Positions 9,864 to 19,284 of a stretch of 64,000 nucleotides of DNA are shown in pieces. The translations under genes were made by a program, and so were the position numbers. How positions within the stretch are numbered: position 1 is the first letter of the stretch; every line of letters starts with the position of its first letter. Source of the DNA: SAR324 cluster bacterium (GTDB taxonomy: Bacteria; SAR324; NAC60-12); the NCBI GenBank assembly GCA_015231825.1, contig JADGAV010000015.1:35641-99640 (forward strand). The letters are read 5' to 3'. Under the pieces are notes generated by a model. The model made no database searches and was not told the DNA's origin. It saw only the letters and a program-made list of their open reading frames with translations.

Positions 9864-10110
9864 GACAATGTTCTGATTTGGACCAGTCACTGCAAAATAA
9901 TACGGACTGAATACAAAACCGCGAAAAATGAATTGGGCAATTTGTATGAGACTCGCAGATCAATATCTGTTTCTTTACCGAGGATAAGTTAAAGTGTACC
10001 TATAAAATATGATTTGTATATCCGAAAAACTACGTAGTATACTGCTTTTTAAACCCGAGATAGCTTTCTGATTTTGTCGGCGAAGTCACTGAATATTAAA
10101 AAATTAATTT

Positions 10111-10521
10111 ATGGCAGAAAAAATTTTTAAAGTCCCCTTTGAATGCAAGAACCTCCTCTCTCATTTCAAAGCCATGAAGGAGGCCGCCTGCGAAGAATTG
10201 AGGGAAAATGGAATCAGTGATGAACCGGCTCAGGTCTCCTTGAACGAGCTTCAGGCGGTCTGCGACCAATCTCTTGGAGGATCATTGGTTCGCTATGTCC
10301 TGGAACTTCAAAAATGTTTTCATATGAATGAAGTGGAATTGATAGAATACGATCAGCTGGTTGGCCAGAAACAGAACTTTGCTGATTCGCTGGATGATGA
10401 CGATACGGATCTCTGGAGTGAGGATGGCGCCGACGATGAAGCGGATGATTCCTGGGGAGAGGATGATGATCTTGATATGTTCGACGGCGATTTAGCTTCA
10501 GGGCCTCTAGAACTGGACTAG
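10111..10521 (+). CDS. uncharacterised protein with acidic tail
   Basis: 136-aa soluble protein that I do not recognise. Residues 1-90 look like a small helical domain with three cysteines; residues 93-136 are extremely acidic, with runs of Asp and the repeat-like WSED/WGEDDD. Such tails often mediate electrostatic binding or remain disordered, but no function can be assigned. There is no clear ribosome-binding site. It is followed by a 354-base gap and then another unrecognised gene on the same strand. Confidence 0.6.
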   Translation: MAEKIFKVPFECKNLLSHFKAMKEAACEELRENGISDEPAQVSLNELQAVCDQSLGGSLVRYVLELQKCFHMNEVELIEYDQLVGQKQNFADSLDDDDTDLWSEDGADDEADDSWGEDDDLDMFDGDLASGPLELD

Positions 10522-10875
10522 AAAAAACACGCAGCCGGGGAATTGCAGTCAAGGTGGCATGTTGAAGAAATTTGTGCTAAGAGACTTTTATGGTGTTGAA
10601 AATCCTGCAAATTATTGTGATTGGTCAGCAAAGTGCATCTTCTATCAGTTCTCTTGAAAAATTCAGTCGTCGAATGGCAGGATTCGGCTTGCTGGCTTCG
10701 ATGAACCGATGCGATTTTTTGAGAGTCAATATGAAGAAAAACGCTTGTGCCAATCGAATTAGAGTTGATTTGGTACACAAATAACGGCTTTCTGAAAAAT
10801 CCTGTCATGCATTTTCCGATTTCTGAATAGCCGCTTTTTGTTTCCATTTTCAGTTGCTAGAAAAAGGCAAATCCC
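10522..10875. other. intergenic gap, no clear content
   Basis: A 354-base stretch between two unrecognised plus-strand genes. A 64-codon open frame (10590-10784) has no ribosome-binding site and no recognisable protein. I see no tRNA, terminator with T run, or repeat. Confidence 0.5.
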
Positions 10876-12972
10876 ATGCAGAAACCCGGGGCAAAAAAGA
10901 AGGATGAAGCCGCCCTGTTGAAATCTCCGGAGGGTTTCAATAAAGGTTTGGAAAAATTCATAAAAAGCAGTCAGTTTTTGTTGCTTTTACCAGCAGACGT
11001 TATTGTGGAATACCAGCCGATTCTGCAGAAACGATTTTCTTCGCTGGGAATAGGAGTCAAAATTGCCAAAGCGGATGCACTGCGAAGTGGTGATTATCAT
11101 GCCATTCTATCCTATCATGACCCGGGCTATTTAAACAAAGTCCGAAGCGATGATTCCAAGCAGCTGTCCGCCAGTGCCCTCTTCAGAATCGAAGGAGCAC
11201 CACGCACTACCGAGCTTCAACCCCTCAGACGTGAAAAACAGCCTTTGCTCCCACTGGAACGGAGATTCAATGAGCTGAAAGAAATAACTCTGAACCAGGT
11301 GAAAGACAATGCTTTTGTCAAACTGGCCTACCACCATGATACGATTCAGGAAAGTTTGCGGGTTCTCAAGGAAAAGCAGGATGCGATCAAGTCTTTAGAA
11401 AACAAAATTGCAAAATTTGATAAACCGTATTATCTGACACTGAGCTATATTTTGGCGGAAGCTGTCAGCATCGTCACCGGAGTCAGTGATTCGGTGGAAG
11501 ACGTCATGAAAGGCTTGTTGAGGGTTCTGATAATCGATGATTTGAACAAACAGACCATCGACGGAATGATCCCCCTGGGGTACAATCGAAAACATCTCTC
11601 GGTGATGTCAACCTATGAACTTCATCGCAAATACAAGGCCTATGTTGCTGAAAACATCAAAGATCGCCCCGCTGAAGAACTGACGATCAAGGACTTTCTT
11701 AAAAAGTCGGAGGAATTGGATCAATATGATATCATTTTGATCAATTATTGGCATTTTCATGACGAGAATCTTCCTATCACGGTTCGGGTCAAGCAAAAGA
11801 CCATTTTAAGTAAAAAAGAGGATTCTCAATTGAAAAAGGATCCCAAAGTAATTGAAGAAAAAAGTAAACAGCTCGAAAAGCAGCGTGTTGAGATTTTGAA
11901 GCAAATTAAACAAGTGGACGAGGAGTTGAAACAGGCCGAACTGCAAACGGATTTCCCGGAAGAAAAATACCAGGTCCTCATCAAAAAAAGAAAACGTATT
12001 TTAAAAAATTTTCAACGGTATAAAGCGGACTTTGCAAAAAATATTGTGGCTGCTCCAAAAGGTTCAAAATTTGTCCTTTACAATGTCGGATTGCTGGAAA
12101 CGGCCCAAAAAAACCAGAGTTTGCGAGAAAGAGTTGAAGAAAAATATTTTAAAATAGACGGGGTGAGGGACTTTTTGAAATCTCATTTCCCAATTGAAAA
12201 TGAATTGAGCATTCCAAAATTGAAGGAAATGCTGCAACTCGCTCAGTCCCGGCACAAGGCGGGTTTGGTGACTGAACAGAGACAAGACGAACTCAATGCC
12301 TTGCAGGAAAAAATTGAACAATTTGCCAAAGATCATGGGTTTTGGGATACCAAAACAGGATATCGTTCGTTTCTGCAAAATCACACCCTGAACAAAATTG
12401 AGCTCGCTGCCCTGGGAGCAGCGATCGCTCGGGCACAAAATACACTGCATGTTTACAACGGACCCTATTTTGAGGTGGAAGGTGTTGATGTGCGGTCAGA
12501 CTGGAATTCAGAATTACTGGCAGCATTGCGAATTCGAATTGCGGCTGAAGGGGAAAGTATCTCAACAAAAGTGTTTCAAAAATTCTTCCAAATCCGGAAC
12601 AACGAATTGGTAACCCGGGTTCGGTTTACCAAGGAATTGCCTACGCCGGAGGAATTTGAAGAGAAAAAGTTTGAATTGCTCATAATCAGTCAGGAAGCTT
12701 TCAGTGTTTCAGATATTTTCAAATGCCTTGAAGGGCGAAATCGTTCCGCCAACAACCACATTCCGGTCCTTCTCCTCGATACAGGAAGGCAGTCCGTCAC
12801 TTCAGAGGAAAGTTTTCAAATGCATCTCATGATCGGTCTTCCCGAAAATGAAAATGAAGAAGTTATTCCCAATCCGCCACCCTTTCAGATCCATAGTGTC
12901 ACCGATGAAAAGTCACTTTTTTCAACACTTGCAGAAATTTTCGGAATCCCGCTCCATCTGGTCAAGTCCTGA
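10876..12972 (+). CDS. uncharacterised 698-aa protein with possible degenerate receiver-like segments
   Basis: I do not recognise the family. No signal peptide or membrane segment is visible. A long Lys/Glu-rich coiled coil occupies about residues 315-400. Three segments have the hydrophobic-strand rhythm of receiver domains but lack phosphorylation residues: about 35-80 (FLLLLPADV then YHAILSYHD), 215-300 (LRVLIIDDLN then YDIILINYWHF), and 600-690 (ELLIISQEAF then IPVLLLDTG). The second even keeps an acidic pair, IIDD. This could be a scaffold with pseudo-receivers; that is inference from pattern only. The start has a poor A/G-rich leader (AAAAAGG). Confidence 0.6.
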   Translation: MQKPGAKKKDEAALLKSPEGFNKGLEKFIKSSQFLLLLPADVIVEYQPILQKRFSSLGIGVKIAKADALRSGDYHAILSYHDPGYLNKVRSDDSKQLSASALFRIEGAPRTTELQPLRREKQPLLPLERRFNELKEITLNQVKDNAFVKLAYHHDTIQESLRVLKEKQDAIKSLENKIAKFDKPYYLTLSYILAEAVSIVTGVSDSVEDVMKGLLRVLIIDDLNKQTIDGMIPLGYNRKHLSVMSTYELHRKYKAYVAENIKDRPAEELTIKDFLKKSEELDQYDIILINYWHFHDENLPITVRVKQKTILSKKEDSQLKKDPKVIEEKSKQLEKQRVEILKQIKQVDEELKQAELQTDFPEEKYQVLIKKRKRILKNFQRYKADFAKNIVAAPKGSKFVLYNVGLLETAQKNQSLRERVEEKYFKIDGVRDFLKSHFPIENELSIPKLKEMLQLAQSRHKAGLVTEQRQDELNALQEKIEQFAKDHGFWDTKTGYRSFLQNHTLNKIELAALGAAIARAQNTLHVYNGPYFEVEGVDVRSDWNSELLAALRIRIAAEGESISTKVFQKFFQIRNNELVTRVRFTKELPTPEEFEEKKFELLIISQEAFSVSDIFKCLEGRNRSANNHIPVLLLDTGRQSVTSEESFQMHLMIGLPENENEEVIPNPPPFQIHSVTDEKSLFSTLAEIFGIPLHLVKS

Positions 12973-13158
12973 CAGTCGGATAAAATTCCTTCCCAGCCTC
13001 GGCCTATAGAGTGCTGCAGTCTTATTTAAGGTGAATTCCCTGTTTAAAAAATGAAATTTTCTTCCCTTGTTTCGCACAGATTTGCGGGACATTTTCTTGC
13101 AACTTAACCGACATGGGAGTATGAATTGAGTATCCTATCGGAGTTTTTAAAAAGAAGG

Positions 13159-13164
13159 TATAAT
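13159..13164 (+). promoter_or_regulatory. candidate -10 element of the STAS gene
   Basis: A perfect TATAAT lies 19 nt before the ATG at 13183. A start site about 7 nt later would give a very short leader that still contains the AAGGTG ribosome-binding site. No good -35 hexamer is seen at 16-18 nt upstream, so this rests on the -10 alone. Confidence 0.4.
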
Positions 13165-13182
13165 AGCTGAAGGTGAAGATTG

Positions 13183-13518
13183 ATGAAATTATCCCACTAC
13201 GAAAAAAATGGTGCCTGTGTTGTTGTTGTTGAAGGAGATATTATCAGTGAAACGGTCGAGCAGGTGGAAAAATATATTGAGCCCTTCCTCACTAACCAAT
13301 CCATTAAAGCATTAATTTTGAACGGAGAAAAAATCGATTACATCGATTCGTCAGGTTTAGGCTTTTTTGTAAAAATTTTTAAAAAATTGAAGGAAGAGGA
13401 ACGGAGTTTTGCTCTTTGTGATCTTGAAATGGAAGTCCGGGAAATGTTTGGAATGGCGAATTTAGACAAGTTTCTTAATATCTATTCCACTGAGCACGAA
13501 GCACTCAATTCATTTTGA
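13183..13518 (+). CDS. STAS-domain anti-anti-sigma-like protein
   Basis: 111-aa single STAS domain, the fold of SpoIIAA/RsbV antagonists that are phosphorylated on Ser by an anti-sigma kinase and then bind or release it. The signature DSSGLG sits at residues 55-60, with Ser56/Ser57 as the likely phospho-site. The ATG at 13183 is preferred over a TTG one codon upstream because AAGGTG is well spaced to it. No anti-sigma kinase, PP2C phosphatase or sigma factor is adjacent, so its partners are elsewhere. A second, more divergent STAS protein lies at 51385. Confidence 0.88.
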   Translation: MKLSHYEKNGACVVVVEGDIISETVEQVEKYIEPFLTNQSIKALILNGEKIDYIDSSGLGFFVKIFKKLKEEERSFALCDLEMEVREMFGMANLDKFLNIYSTEHEALNSF

Positions 13519-13650
13519 TTGATTTACAGGAATGGGATAACGGATTTTTTTAAATAGCACATTCCAAACTTTGCAATTTGCGTAAAACTTTGTCACCTCA
13601 AAGAACACGTCAAACTTTAGTATTTTGTTGGTGAATGGCTTATGTTTCCT

Positions 13651-14295
13651 CTATCCGATCATTTTCTGCAGCTCATATTGCTGAAATAAGTCCCTGTACA
13701 GTGTCCAGACCGTCTCTCCCGCTGTCTCGGCAAAAACATCAAATTTTCCATTTTCGATGAGCAGTCGGAACAGCTGTCTGAAGGTGGAGGTAATACTGTT
13801 GTATTCAGGAAGTATTTTCACCGTCCAGACCTTCTGCAGGAATAAATAGTCCTCGACATAATAAGTCGCTTTGAAAATGGCTTGAGACAGAACGGACTGC
13901 ACTTTCTTTTCTTCTTCATCGACGGCATGAATCAATACAAAAATGTGCTCCAGTGAACACCTGGGCCGTTTGCTGAAGTACTGATGGAGCAATTTCAATC
14001 GGCTCTGTTCTCCTTCCATCATCATCCCTGAAACCTTCAAAAGAAAATAATAGTCTGGTTCACTCGATGCTTTCGCTGCGATGATTACGAAAAGTCGGTG
14101 CAGATCTGTCGTGTGCCAGCGATTGAGAGCAGTGTAGACGGCAAGACGTTGTAAATCCTCGTAGGGCAGCACGTCACTGTCCAGGTGAAAATCAACTCCT
14201 CCAGATTGACGGTAAAGGGCATTGACGGCTTCAAGAGGGGGTGTTTCCGGATGATGTTTGAGATATTCCTTGAGTGTGGATTTGCTGACAATCAT
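13651..14295 (-). CDS. uncharacterised helical protein, 214 aa
   Basis: I do not recognise this protein. It is predicted soluble and mostly helical, with no signal peptide or membrane segment, and has a short N-terminal motif like a helix-turn segment (STLKEYLKHHPE). Codon use looks ordinary and the frame is long, so I think it is a real gene. It is divergent from the phosphatase gene at 14555, with a 259-base region between them that may hold both promoters. Confidence 0.6.
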   Translation of the reverse strand: MIVSKSTLKEYLKHHPETPPLEAVNALYRQSGGVDFHLDSDVLPYEDLQRLAVYTALNRWHTTDLHRLFVIIAAKASSEPDYYFLLKVSGMMMEGEQSRLKLLHQYFSKRPRCSLEHIFVLIHAVDEEEKKVQSVLSQAIFKATYYVEDYLFLQKVWTVKILPEYNSITSTFRQLFRLLIENGKFDVFAETAGETVWTLYRDLFQQYELQKMIG

Positions 14296-14524
14296 TCATC
14301 GTCCTTGATTCAATGATGCTCCATCCATGGGTTTTATCCACAGCCTCAATGCTGTGAAGAAGGAATTTTTTTCCTTTTGAAAAACAGCAAGGCGTTCCAT
14401 GCAAAATTCACACAACGGTTGCTGTTTCGTTCAAATCAAATGAAATGGTTGAAAAGAGCATCGTAGGCCTCACAGGAAAATCTTGAGATTTCAATGCGGG
14501 TGCTGTGAGATTCAAGTGTGGAGA

Positions 14525-14552
14525 TTGTCACTGAAGCAGATGTGGGTATAAT
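14525..14552 (+). promoter_or_regulatory. sigma-70-type promoter abutting the phosphatase start codon
   Basis: TTGTCA (14525-14530), a 16-nt spacer and TATAAT (14547-14552) make a near-consensus promoter. The ATG of the downstream gene begins at 14555, so transcription would start at or just past that codon. Either the mRNA is leaderless, a later start is used, or the match is chance. Confidence 0.5.
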
Positions 14553-14554
14553 GT

Positions 14555-15091
14555 ATGAAAGTCCCTTTCGCTCGTTCGTACTGGGTTGTGGAAAAAAAAC
14601 TGCTGGCGGGTGCGTATCCGGGCAGTCCGGATGTGGAAGAAAGCAGACAGAAAATGAATGCCCTCTTTGAAGCGGGAATTCGCTGCATCGTCAACCTGAT
14701 GGAAGATGACGAATTTGATCGGCAGGGAGCTAAATTTTTGCCTTATGAGGAAATTTTTCAGCAAATTGCCGTCCAGAGTGCTGCCCGGGTAAAATGTTTT
14801 CGATTTCCCATTCAGGATTTGGGAATTCCAGGAAACGTTCAGATGAATGAAATTCTCAATACAATTGACGATTCCGTGAGAAGGGATCAACCCGTTTTTG
14901 TCCATTGCTGGGGAGGAAAGGGAAGAACAGGAACTGTGGTGGGATGCTATTTGTCCCGACATCTTCTCGCAGAAGGACAAGAAGCGCTCGCAAGGATTCA
15001 AATTTTGCGAAAGAAAGATCCGCTGGCCCATCAGGCATCACCGGAGACGGAAAAACAGCGCAATATGGTCCGCTTGTGGGGGAAGGTCTAG
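14555..15091 (+). CDS. dual-specificity/tyrosine phosphatase-like protein
   Basis: 178-aa soluble phosphatase. The active-site loop HCWGGKGRTG matches H-C-x5-R-T/S, with nucleophile Cys118 and Arg124, and an Asp-containing loop (IQDLG, about residues 86-90) may provide the general acid. Such enzymes remove phosphate from proteins or small molecules through a cysteinyl-phosphate intermediate. The start is uncertain: no ribosome-binding site precedes 14555 and a TATAAT box almost touches it. The neighbouring 214-aa gene is divergent and the CMD-family gene converges, so there is no operon to suggest a substrate. Confidence 0.85.
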   Translation: MKVPFARSYWVVEKKLLAGAYPGSPDVEESRQKMNALFEAGIRCIVNLMEDDEFDRQGAKFLPYEEIFQQIAVQSAARVKCFRFPIQDLGIPGNVQMNEILNTIDDSVRRDQPVFVHCWGGKGRTGTVVGCYLSRHLLAEGQEALARIQILRKKDPLAHQASPETEKQRNMVRLWGKV

Positions 15092-15169
15092 ATTATTACG
15101 GGAACCAAGCCGTTCATCCTCTGATTTTTCATAGGCTTCTCTTGTTGAAGAAGTGGCAAAAGACTGACA

Positions 15170-15544
15170 TTACCCAGCATTCAATTCCTTCAGAACTTTT
15201 TCCAAAACAAGCAGTGCATCCCACGCAGCAGGAAAGCCTGCGTAAGCGGCAACCTGGAAGAGTGCTTCGAAAATTTCTTCAAGGCTGGCACCATTGTTGA
15301 GAGCCATCTCAAAATTCAATTTGAGTGCATTGTCCCGACCCAATGCCGCCAAAACGCAAATACTGCAAAGTGAGCGGGTTTTGAGATCAATTCCCTTTCG
15401 GGTCCAGATCCTCCCTCCGACGGATGTGACCACTTCTTTTTCAAAATCTGGACAGACAGATTTGAATCGATCAATCAGGGCATCAATCCGGTCATTTCCG
15501 ACCATTTTTCTGAATTGCGCAAGTCCTTTTTCGTAATCACTCAT
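15170..15544 (-). CDS. carboxymuconolactone decarboxylase (CMD) family protein
   Basis: 124-aa all-helical protein of the CMD/AhpD fold. It resembles 4-carboxymuconolactone decarboxylase in length and in the LALNNGAS-EEIFEAL region. The position where PcaC usually has His (LKLH) is Asn here (LKLN, Asn77), and a CxxC pair is present at Cys60/Cys63, which is more like thiol-active AhpD-type members. A true protocatechuate-pathway role is therefore doubtful; an oxidoreductase or detoxifying role is possible. GGAG 7 nt before the ATG supports the start. It lies just upstream of the dehydratase with nothing else of an aromatic pathway nearby. Confidence 0.8.
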   Translation of the reverse strand: MSDYEKGLAQFRKMVGNDRIDALIDRFKSVCPDFEKEVVTSVGGRIWTRKGIDLKTRSLCSICVLAALGRDNALKLNFEMALNNGASLEEIFEALFQVAAYAGFPAAWDALLVLEKVLKELNAG

Positions 15545-15624
15545 GCGGCGGCTCCATGCCGGTTTCGAGATGCTTCCATAATTTCACTTCAATTGAATTT
15601 TTCAAAAACCGTCACTCTTGAAAA

Positions 15625-17403
15625 TCAATGGGAATGACGAGGGATGGATTTTCTTATCTTTTTGTATTTGGTAGACAGCTCAATGATACCCCCGGTGGAA
15701 AGTTGACCTACGGTGTTGCGGTAGATCTCCTGCCACGGTGTTTGATGCGGGACGTGAGTCAATTCCAGGTTTTCCCTTCGTTTTTCAAGTTCTCCCTCTG
15801 CCAGGATGACGTTCAGACTTCCCTGATTGAGGTCAATCCGCAGCATATCTCCCGTCTGGAGCAGTGCCAATCCCCCGCCGATTGCGGATTCTGGTGAGGC
15901 ATTCAGGATGGAAGGACTGCCGGAGGTTCCGCTCTGGCGGCCATCGCCCAGTGTCGGTAATTCCTCTATTCCCTGTTTTATCAGGTCATCGGGAGGCTGC
16001 ATATTGACGACTTCCGCTGATCCGGGATAGCCCACCGGTCCGCATCCGCGTATGACGAGAATGCAATTGATGTCAATTTTGAGCTCGGGATCGTTGATGC
16101 GGGCGTGGTAATCTTCAGGACCGTCAAAAACGATGGCACGCACTTCAAAAATATTCTCGTTGCCTGGATTGGAAAGGTACTGCTTGCGGAAACGCTCACT
16201 GATTCCGGAGGTTTTCATGATGGCGGCATCGCAGATATTGCCTTTCATGACGATGAAGCCAGCTTTTTTCATCAACGGATCGGAGTAGGGACGAATCACA
16301 TCGTGATTGCGGGAGGGCGTATCGGCATAGTTTTCTGCCACAGTTTTACCATTGACCATCAAAGCTTCGCCGTGGAGCTTTCCTTCCTGGAGCAGGGCAC
16401 ACATCACGGCAGGCACTCCTCCCGCCTGATGATAGGCCTCTCCAAGATATTTTCCGGTGGGCTGCATATTGACCAGAAGAGGGATTTCAAACCCAACTGT
16501 TTCCCAGTCCCTGATGTCGAGTTCGACGCCGACTTGCCTGGCAATGGCATTGATATGGATGGGGGCGTTGCTGGATCCTCCAATTGCAGAATTCACCATG
16601 ATGGTGTTCTCAAATGCTTCTCGAGTGAGAATTTTTGAAGGGGTCAGATCTTCTTCCACCATTTCCACGATTCGTAAACCTGTTTTGTAGGCAACCTCTG
16701 CGCGTTCGCTGAGAGGAGCCGGAATTGCTGCCGAACCCGGCAGGGACATGCCGAGGGATTCTGCCAGCGAATTCATCGTCGTTGCTGTTCCCATGGTGTT
16801 GCAGTATCCCGGAGAAGTCGTGGCATCGGAGATGAGCTCAACAAATTCTTCTTCACCGATCTCACCGGCAGCCAGCAGTTTTCGCGCCTTCCAGAGAATG
16901 GTCCCTGAACCCGCCAATTCTCCTTTCCAGTATCCGTTCAGCATCGGACCGCCGGAAAGAGTGATTGCAGGAATATCCAGGGTTGCCGCTCCCATCAGCA
17001 TGGCAGGGGTCGTTTTATCACAGCCGATCGTCAACACCACACCGTCAATAGGATACCCGAACAGCACTTCGACAAGACTCAGGTATTGAAGATTTCGATC
17101 CAACGCAGCAGTTGGTCGTTTACCGGTCTCCTGAATGGGGTGAACCGGAAATTCGATGGCAATTCCTCCTGCTTCCCGAATGCCTTCCCGGATACGATTG
17201 GCCAGAGTGACGTGGATCCGGTTACAGGGAACCAGGTCACTCCCGGTCTGTGCAATCCCGATGATCGGTTTTCCTGACCGCAATTCTGCAGCGGTGATAC
17301 CAAAATTGGTGTAGCGTTCGATGTGAATGACAGTAGCGCTTGGATCGCCTGGGACATCAAACCATTCCCGGCTCCTCAAACGCCCATTCTTTTTTTTGGT
17401 CAT
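15625..17403 (-). CDS. IlvD/Edd family Fe-S dehydratase
   Basis: 592-aa enzyme of the dihydroxy-acid/sugar-acid dehydratase family, which removes water from a hydroxy acid to give a 2-keto acid using an Fe-S cluster. Cluster-type cysteines are Cys60 (LVPCNR), Cys128 (TIGCDK) and Cys201 (GYCNTMGTA). The conserved DGRQSGTSG stretch is present near the C-terminus. Overall pattern fits the sugar-acid branch (arabonate/xylonate type) slightly better than IlvD because it sits next to an MFS carrier and not in a valine/isoleucine operon. The start is the ATG at 17403, preceded by AAAGGAGA; an in-frame upstream ATG at 17448 lacks this. Confidence 0.88.
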   Translation of the reverse strand: MTKKKNGRLRSREWFDVPGDPSATVIHIERYTNFGITAAELRSGKPIIGIAQTGSDLVPCNRIHVTLANRIREGIREAGGIAIEFPVHPIQETGKRPTAALDRNLQYLSLVEVLFGYPIDGVVLTIGCDKTTPAMLMGAATLDIPAITLSGGPMLNGYWKGELAGSGTILWKARKLLAAGEIGEEEFVELISDATTSPGYCNTMGTATTMNSLAESLGMSLPGSAAIPAPLSERAEVAYKTGLRIVEMVEEDLTPSKILTREAFENTIMVNSAIGGSSNAPIHINAIARQVGVELDIRDWETVGFEIPLLVNMQPTGKYLGEAYHQAGGVPAVMCALLQEGKLHGEALMVNGKTVAENYADTPSRNHDVIRPYSDPLMKKAGFIVMKGNICDAAIMKTSGISERFRKQYLSNPGNENIFEVRAIVFDGPEDYHARINDPELKIDINCILVIRGCGPVGYPGSAEVVNMQPPDDLIKQGIEELPTLGDGRQSGTSGSPSILNASPESAIGGGLALLQTGDMLRIDLNQGSLNVILAEGELEKRRENLELTHVPHQTPWQEIYRNTVGQLSTGGIIELSTKYKKIRKSIPRHSH

Positions 17404-17607
17404 GCTTATTTCTCCTTTGATTTCCGACAAAATTGACGGTGAGAACAATTGTCTTCTATTGCTTCTGTGCCGAATGCAGAGGGTTCAACGGGGGTAAAAT
17501 TCATAGAATTACAGATTCCCTGCTTCTGCAGCCATAACTCGCACAAGACAGGCGAAAAAGCAAATTCTGTCACTTCGAAAACTCCAGCCCCGATGAAGAC
17601 TGTTGCA

Positions 17608-18789
17608 TCAGGATCGACTGCTCCGAAGTAGCGGACGCATTGAATAGAGACCCATCAGGGGACCGATGGCAAGCAGGAGGAAAAGGTAGCTTTGTTCGAG
17701 GAAGCCGGACAAAAAATCAATCATCTGGATGCTGACTATTGTAATCGAAAATCCGATGCAGTTGACAATCGTCAAAGCGGACCCCACTAATTCTTGCGGT
17801 GCAGTGCGGGCGACCAACGTCGAAAATTGAGGAGAGTCTCCCACTACTGTCATTCCCCAGACAATGAGTATTCCAAGAAAAATTTCAACTGGAAGATGAA
17901 TCAGCAGGGGAGATAAAAGACAACAGATGCCTGAAATGGCAAGCTGTGTAAAAGCCACTTCTGCACTGCCTGCTTTTTGAGAAATAATCCCTCCTAATGC
18001 GCATCCGACAAATCCGCTGGCAATAATCCAGAATGCCCAAAAAGAAATGTTCAGATCTGTTCCCGGATTCCTGACAGTATAAAGCGCCAGAATAAAAGGA
18101 ACAAAGGCCCACAACGTATACAGTTCCCACATGTGCCCGAAGTAAGCAAAGGCGGCGGAACGAACCGCTTTCACCCGAAAAATCAGCTTAATGGCTTGCC
18201 CTTCAAATAGAGTTCCTTTGACCAGATAAGGCCCGTCTGGAACCAGCAAAAACATCAGAATTCCCCCGCTGAGTGCAATTGCAGAAATAGAAAGAATGAC
18301 CGTTTCCCAGGGAAGGCTCTGATCTGCGCCTTTCAGAAGATGAGGAAAAGCTGTTCCCAGGACGAGGGCTCCCACCAGAAACCCCATTGCTTTGCCCAAT
18401 CCCTGCTGATACCATCCAGCCGCAATTTTCATTCCTACCGGATAAATACCCGCTAGAAAAAATCCGGTGACGAAGCGTAAGGCCAGCAATGACCCCAAAC
18501 CATCAGCGATCAGGAAAATGAGGAGGTTTGCAGATGCCCCGAAAAGCGAGCAGACGAAAAAAACGATGCGCGGTGAAATACGGTCAGAAACTGCAAAAAG
18601 CGCGAAAAACAGGGTTCCCAGGATAAATCCGAACTGAACTGCGGAAGTCATGTATCCCAGCGCTTCGGCGCCAAGCAGCCAGTGCTGCTGCAAATCGCTC
18701 AAAACAGCGTTGCTGGCAAACCAAAGCGATGTTCCTGCGAATTGAGTAAAAATGATGGTAGGCAGAATCCAAAATGGTCTATTTTTCAT
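17608..18789 (-). CDS. MFS transporter, 12 TM
   Basis: 393-aa inner-membrane carrier of the major facilitator superfamily with about twelve hydrophobic segments. A motif-A-like DRISPRIVFF follows TM2 and the central loop is short. The substrate is unknown. It is the last gene of the minus-strand run that includes ccmCDE, 57 nt beyond ccmE, and is followed 205 nt later by the dehydratase; co-transcription with either is possible. A sugar-acid or organic-acid substrate would fit the dehydratase neighbour, but that is inference. The ribosome-binding site is weak. Confidence 0.85.
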   Translation of the reverse strand: MKNRPFWILPTIIFTQFAGTSLWFASNAVLSDLQQHWLLGAEALGYMTSAVQFGFILGTLFFALFAVSDRISPRIVFFVCSLFGASANLLIFLIADGLGSLLALRFVTGFFLAGIYPVGMKIAAGWYQQGLGKAMGFLVGALVLGTAFPHLLKGADQSLPWETVILSISAIALSGGILMFLLVPDGPYLVKGTLFEGQAIKLIFRVKAVRSAAFAYFGHMWELYTLWAFVPFILALYTVRNPGTDLNISFWAFWIIASGFVGCALGGIISQKAGSAEVAFTQLAISGICCLLSPLLIHLPVEIFLGILIVWGMTVVGDSPQFSTLVARTAPQELVGSALTIVNCIGFSITIVSIQMIDFLSGFLEQSYLFLLLAIGPLMGLYSMRPLLRSSRS

Positions 18790-18846
18790 AGGTATTCTTG
18801 CTGCAGGAATGTCTGCGGCGAACCTTCAACAGAAAATAAAGACCGC

Positions 18847-19284
18847 TTAGGAATCGCTTAAGGTTTTGTAGTATTCCTTTTTGTCCTGGTGCTCCTTGGA
18901 TTCAATTTTGTATTCCTCACTGTGTTTGACCAGTAATTGCTGGGCTTGAAAAATTTCACCCTGCATTTTTCCTTCAACCACCACTCCCTGACCTTCCCGG
19001 AACATGTCGGGTTTTACTCCCTGGTAACTGACGGGAATGAATTGCTGTGAGTCTTCGGTTACATTGAAGGAGAGTTCAAGGGTTTTGGCATCCCATTTTA
19101 CGCTGCCGGCCTGCACCAGGGCACCGATCCGGATGGTCTTGTCCTGAAATTCATCGGGAGTTTTCAAAATTTCGGCAGGAGTGTGAAAAAAGACGGTCAT
19201 TTCCTGGATTCCCTGAAAGGAAATCGCAGCCAAAACCGCAAAAATAATCAGGCCGCCAATTAAAAATTTATAAGTAGTTTTCAT
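18847..19284 (-). CDS. ccmE: cytochrome c maturation haem chaperone CcmE
   Basis: 145-aa membrane-anchored periplasmic haem chaperone of system I cytochrome c biogenesis. One N-terminal membrane helix (about 7-25) precedes an OB-fold. The covalent haem ligand is His121 in LLVKHSEEY, with Tyr125 completing the HxxxY signature. A charged, lysine-rich C-terminal tail follows. Its ATG overlaps the ccmD stop by four bases (ATGA), implying translational coupling. The nearby five-haem cytochrome is an obvious client. CcmA, B, F, G and H are not in this window. Confidence 0.95.
   Translation of the reverse strand: MKTTYKFLIGGLIIFAVLAAISFQGIQEMTVFFHTPAEILKTPDEFQDKTIRIGALVQAGSVKWDAKTLELSFNVTEDSQQFIPVSYQGVKPDMFREGQGVVVEGKMQGEIFQAQQLLVKHSEEYKIESKEHQDKKEYYKTLSDS

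Noticed and set aside
10590..10784. 64-codon frame in the gap before the 698-aa gene
   Set aside because: No ribosome-binding site, no family pattern.
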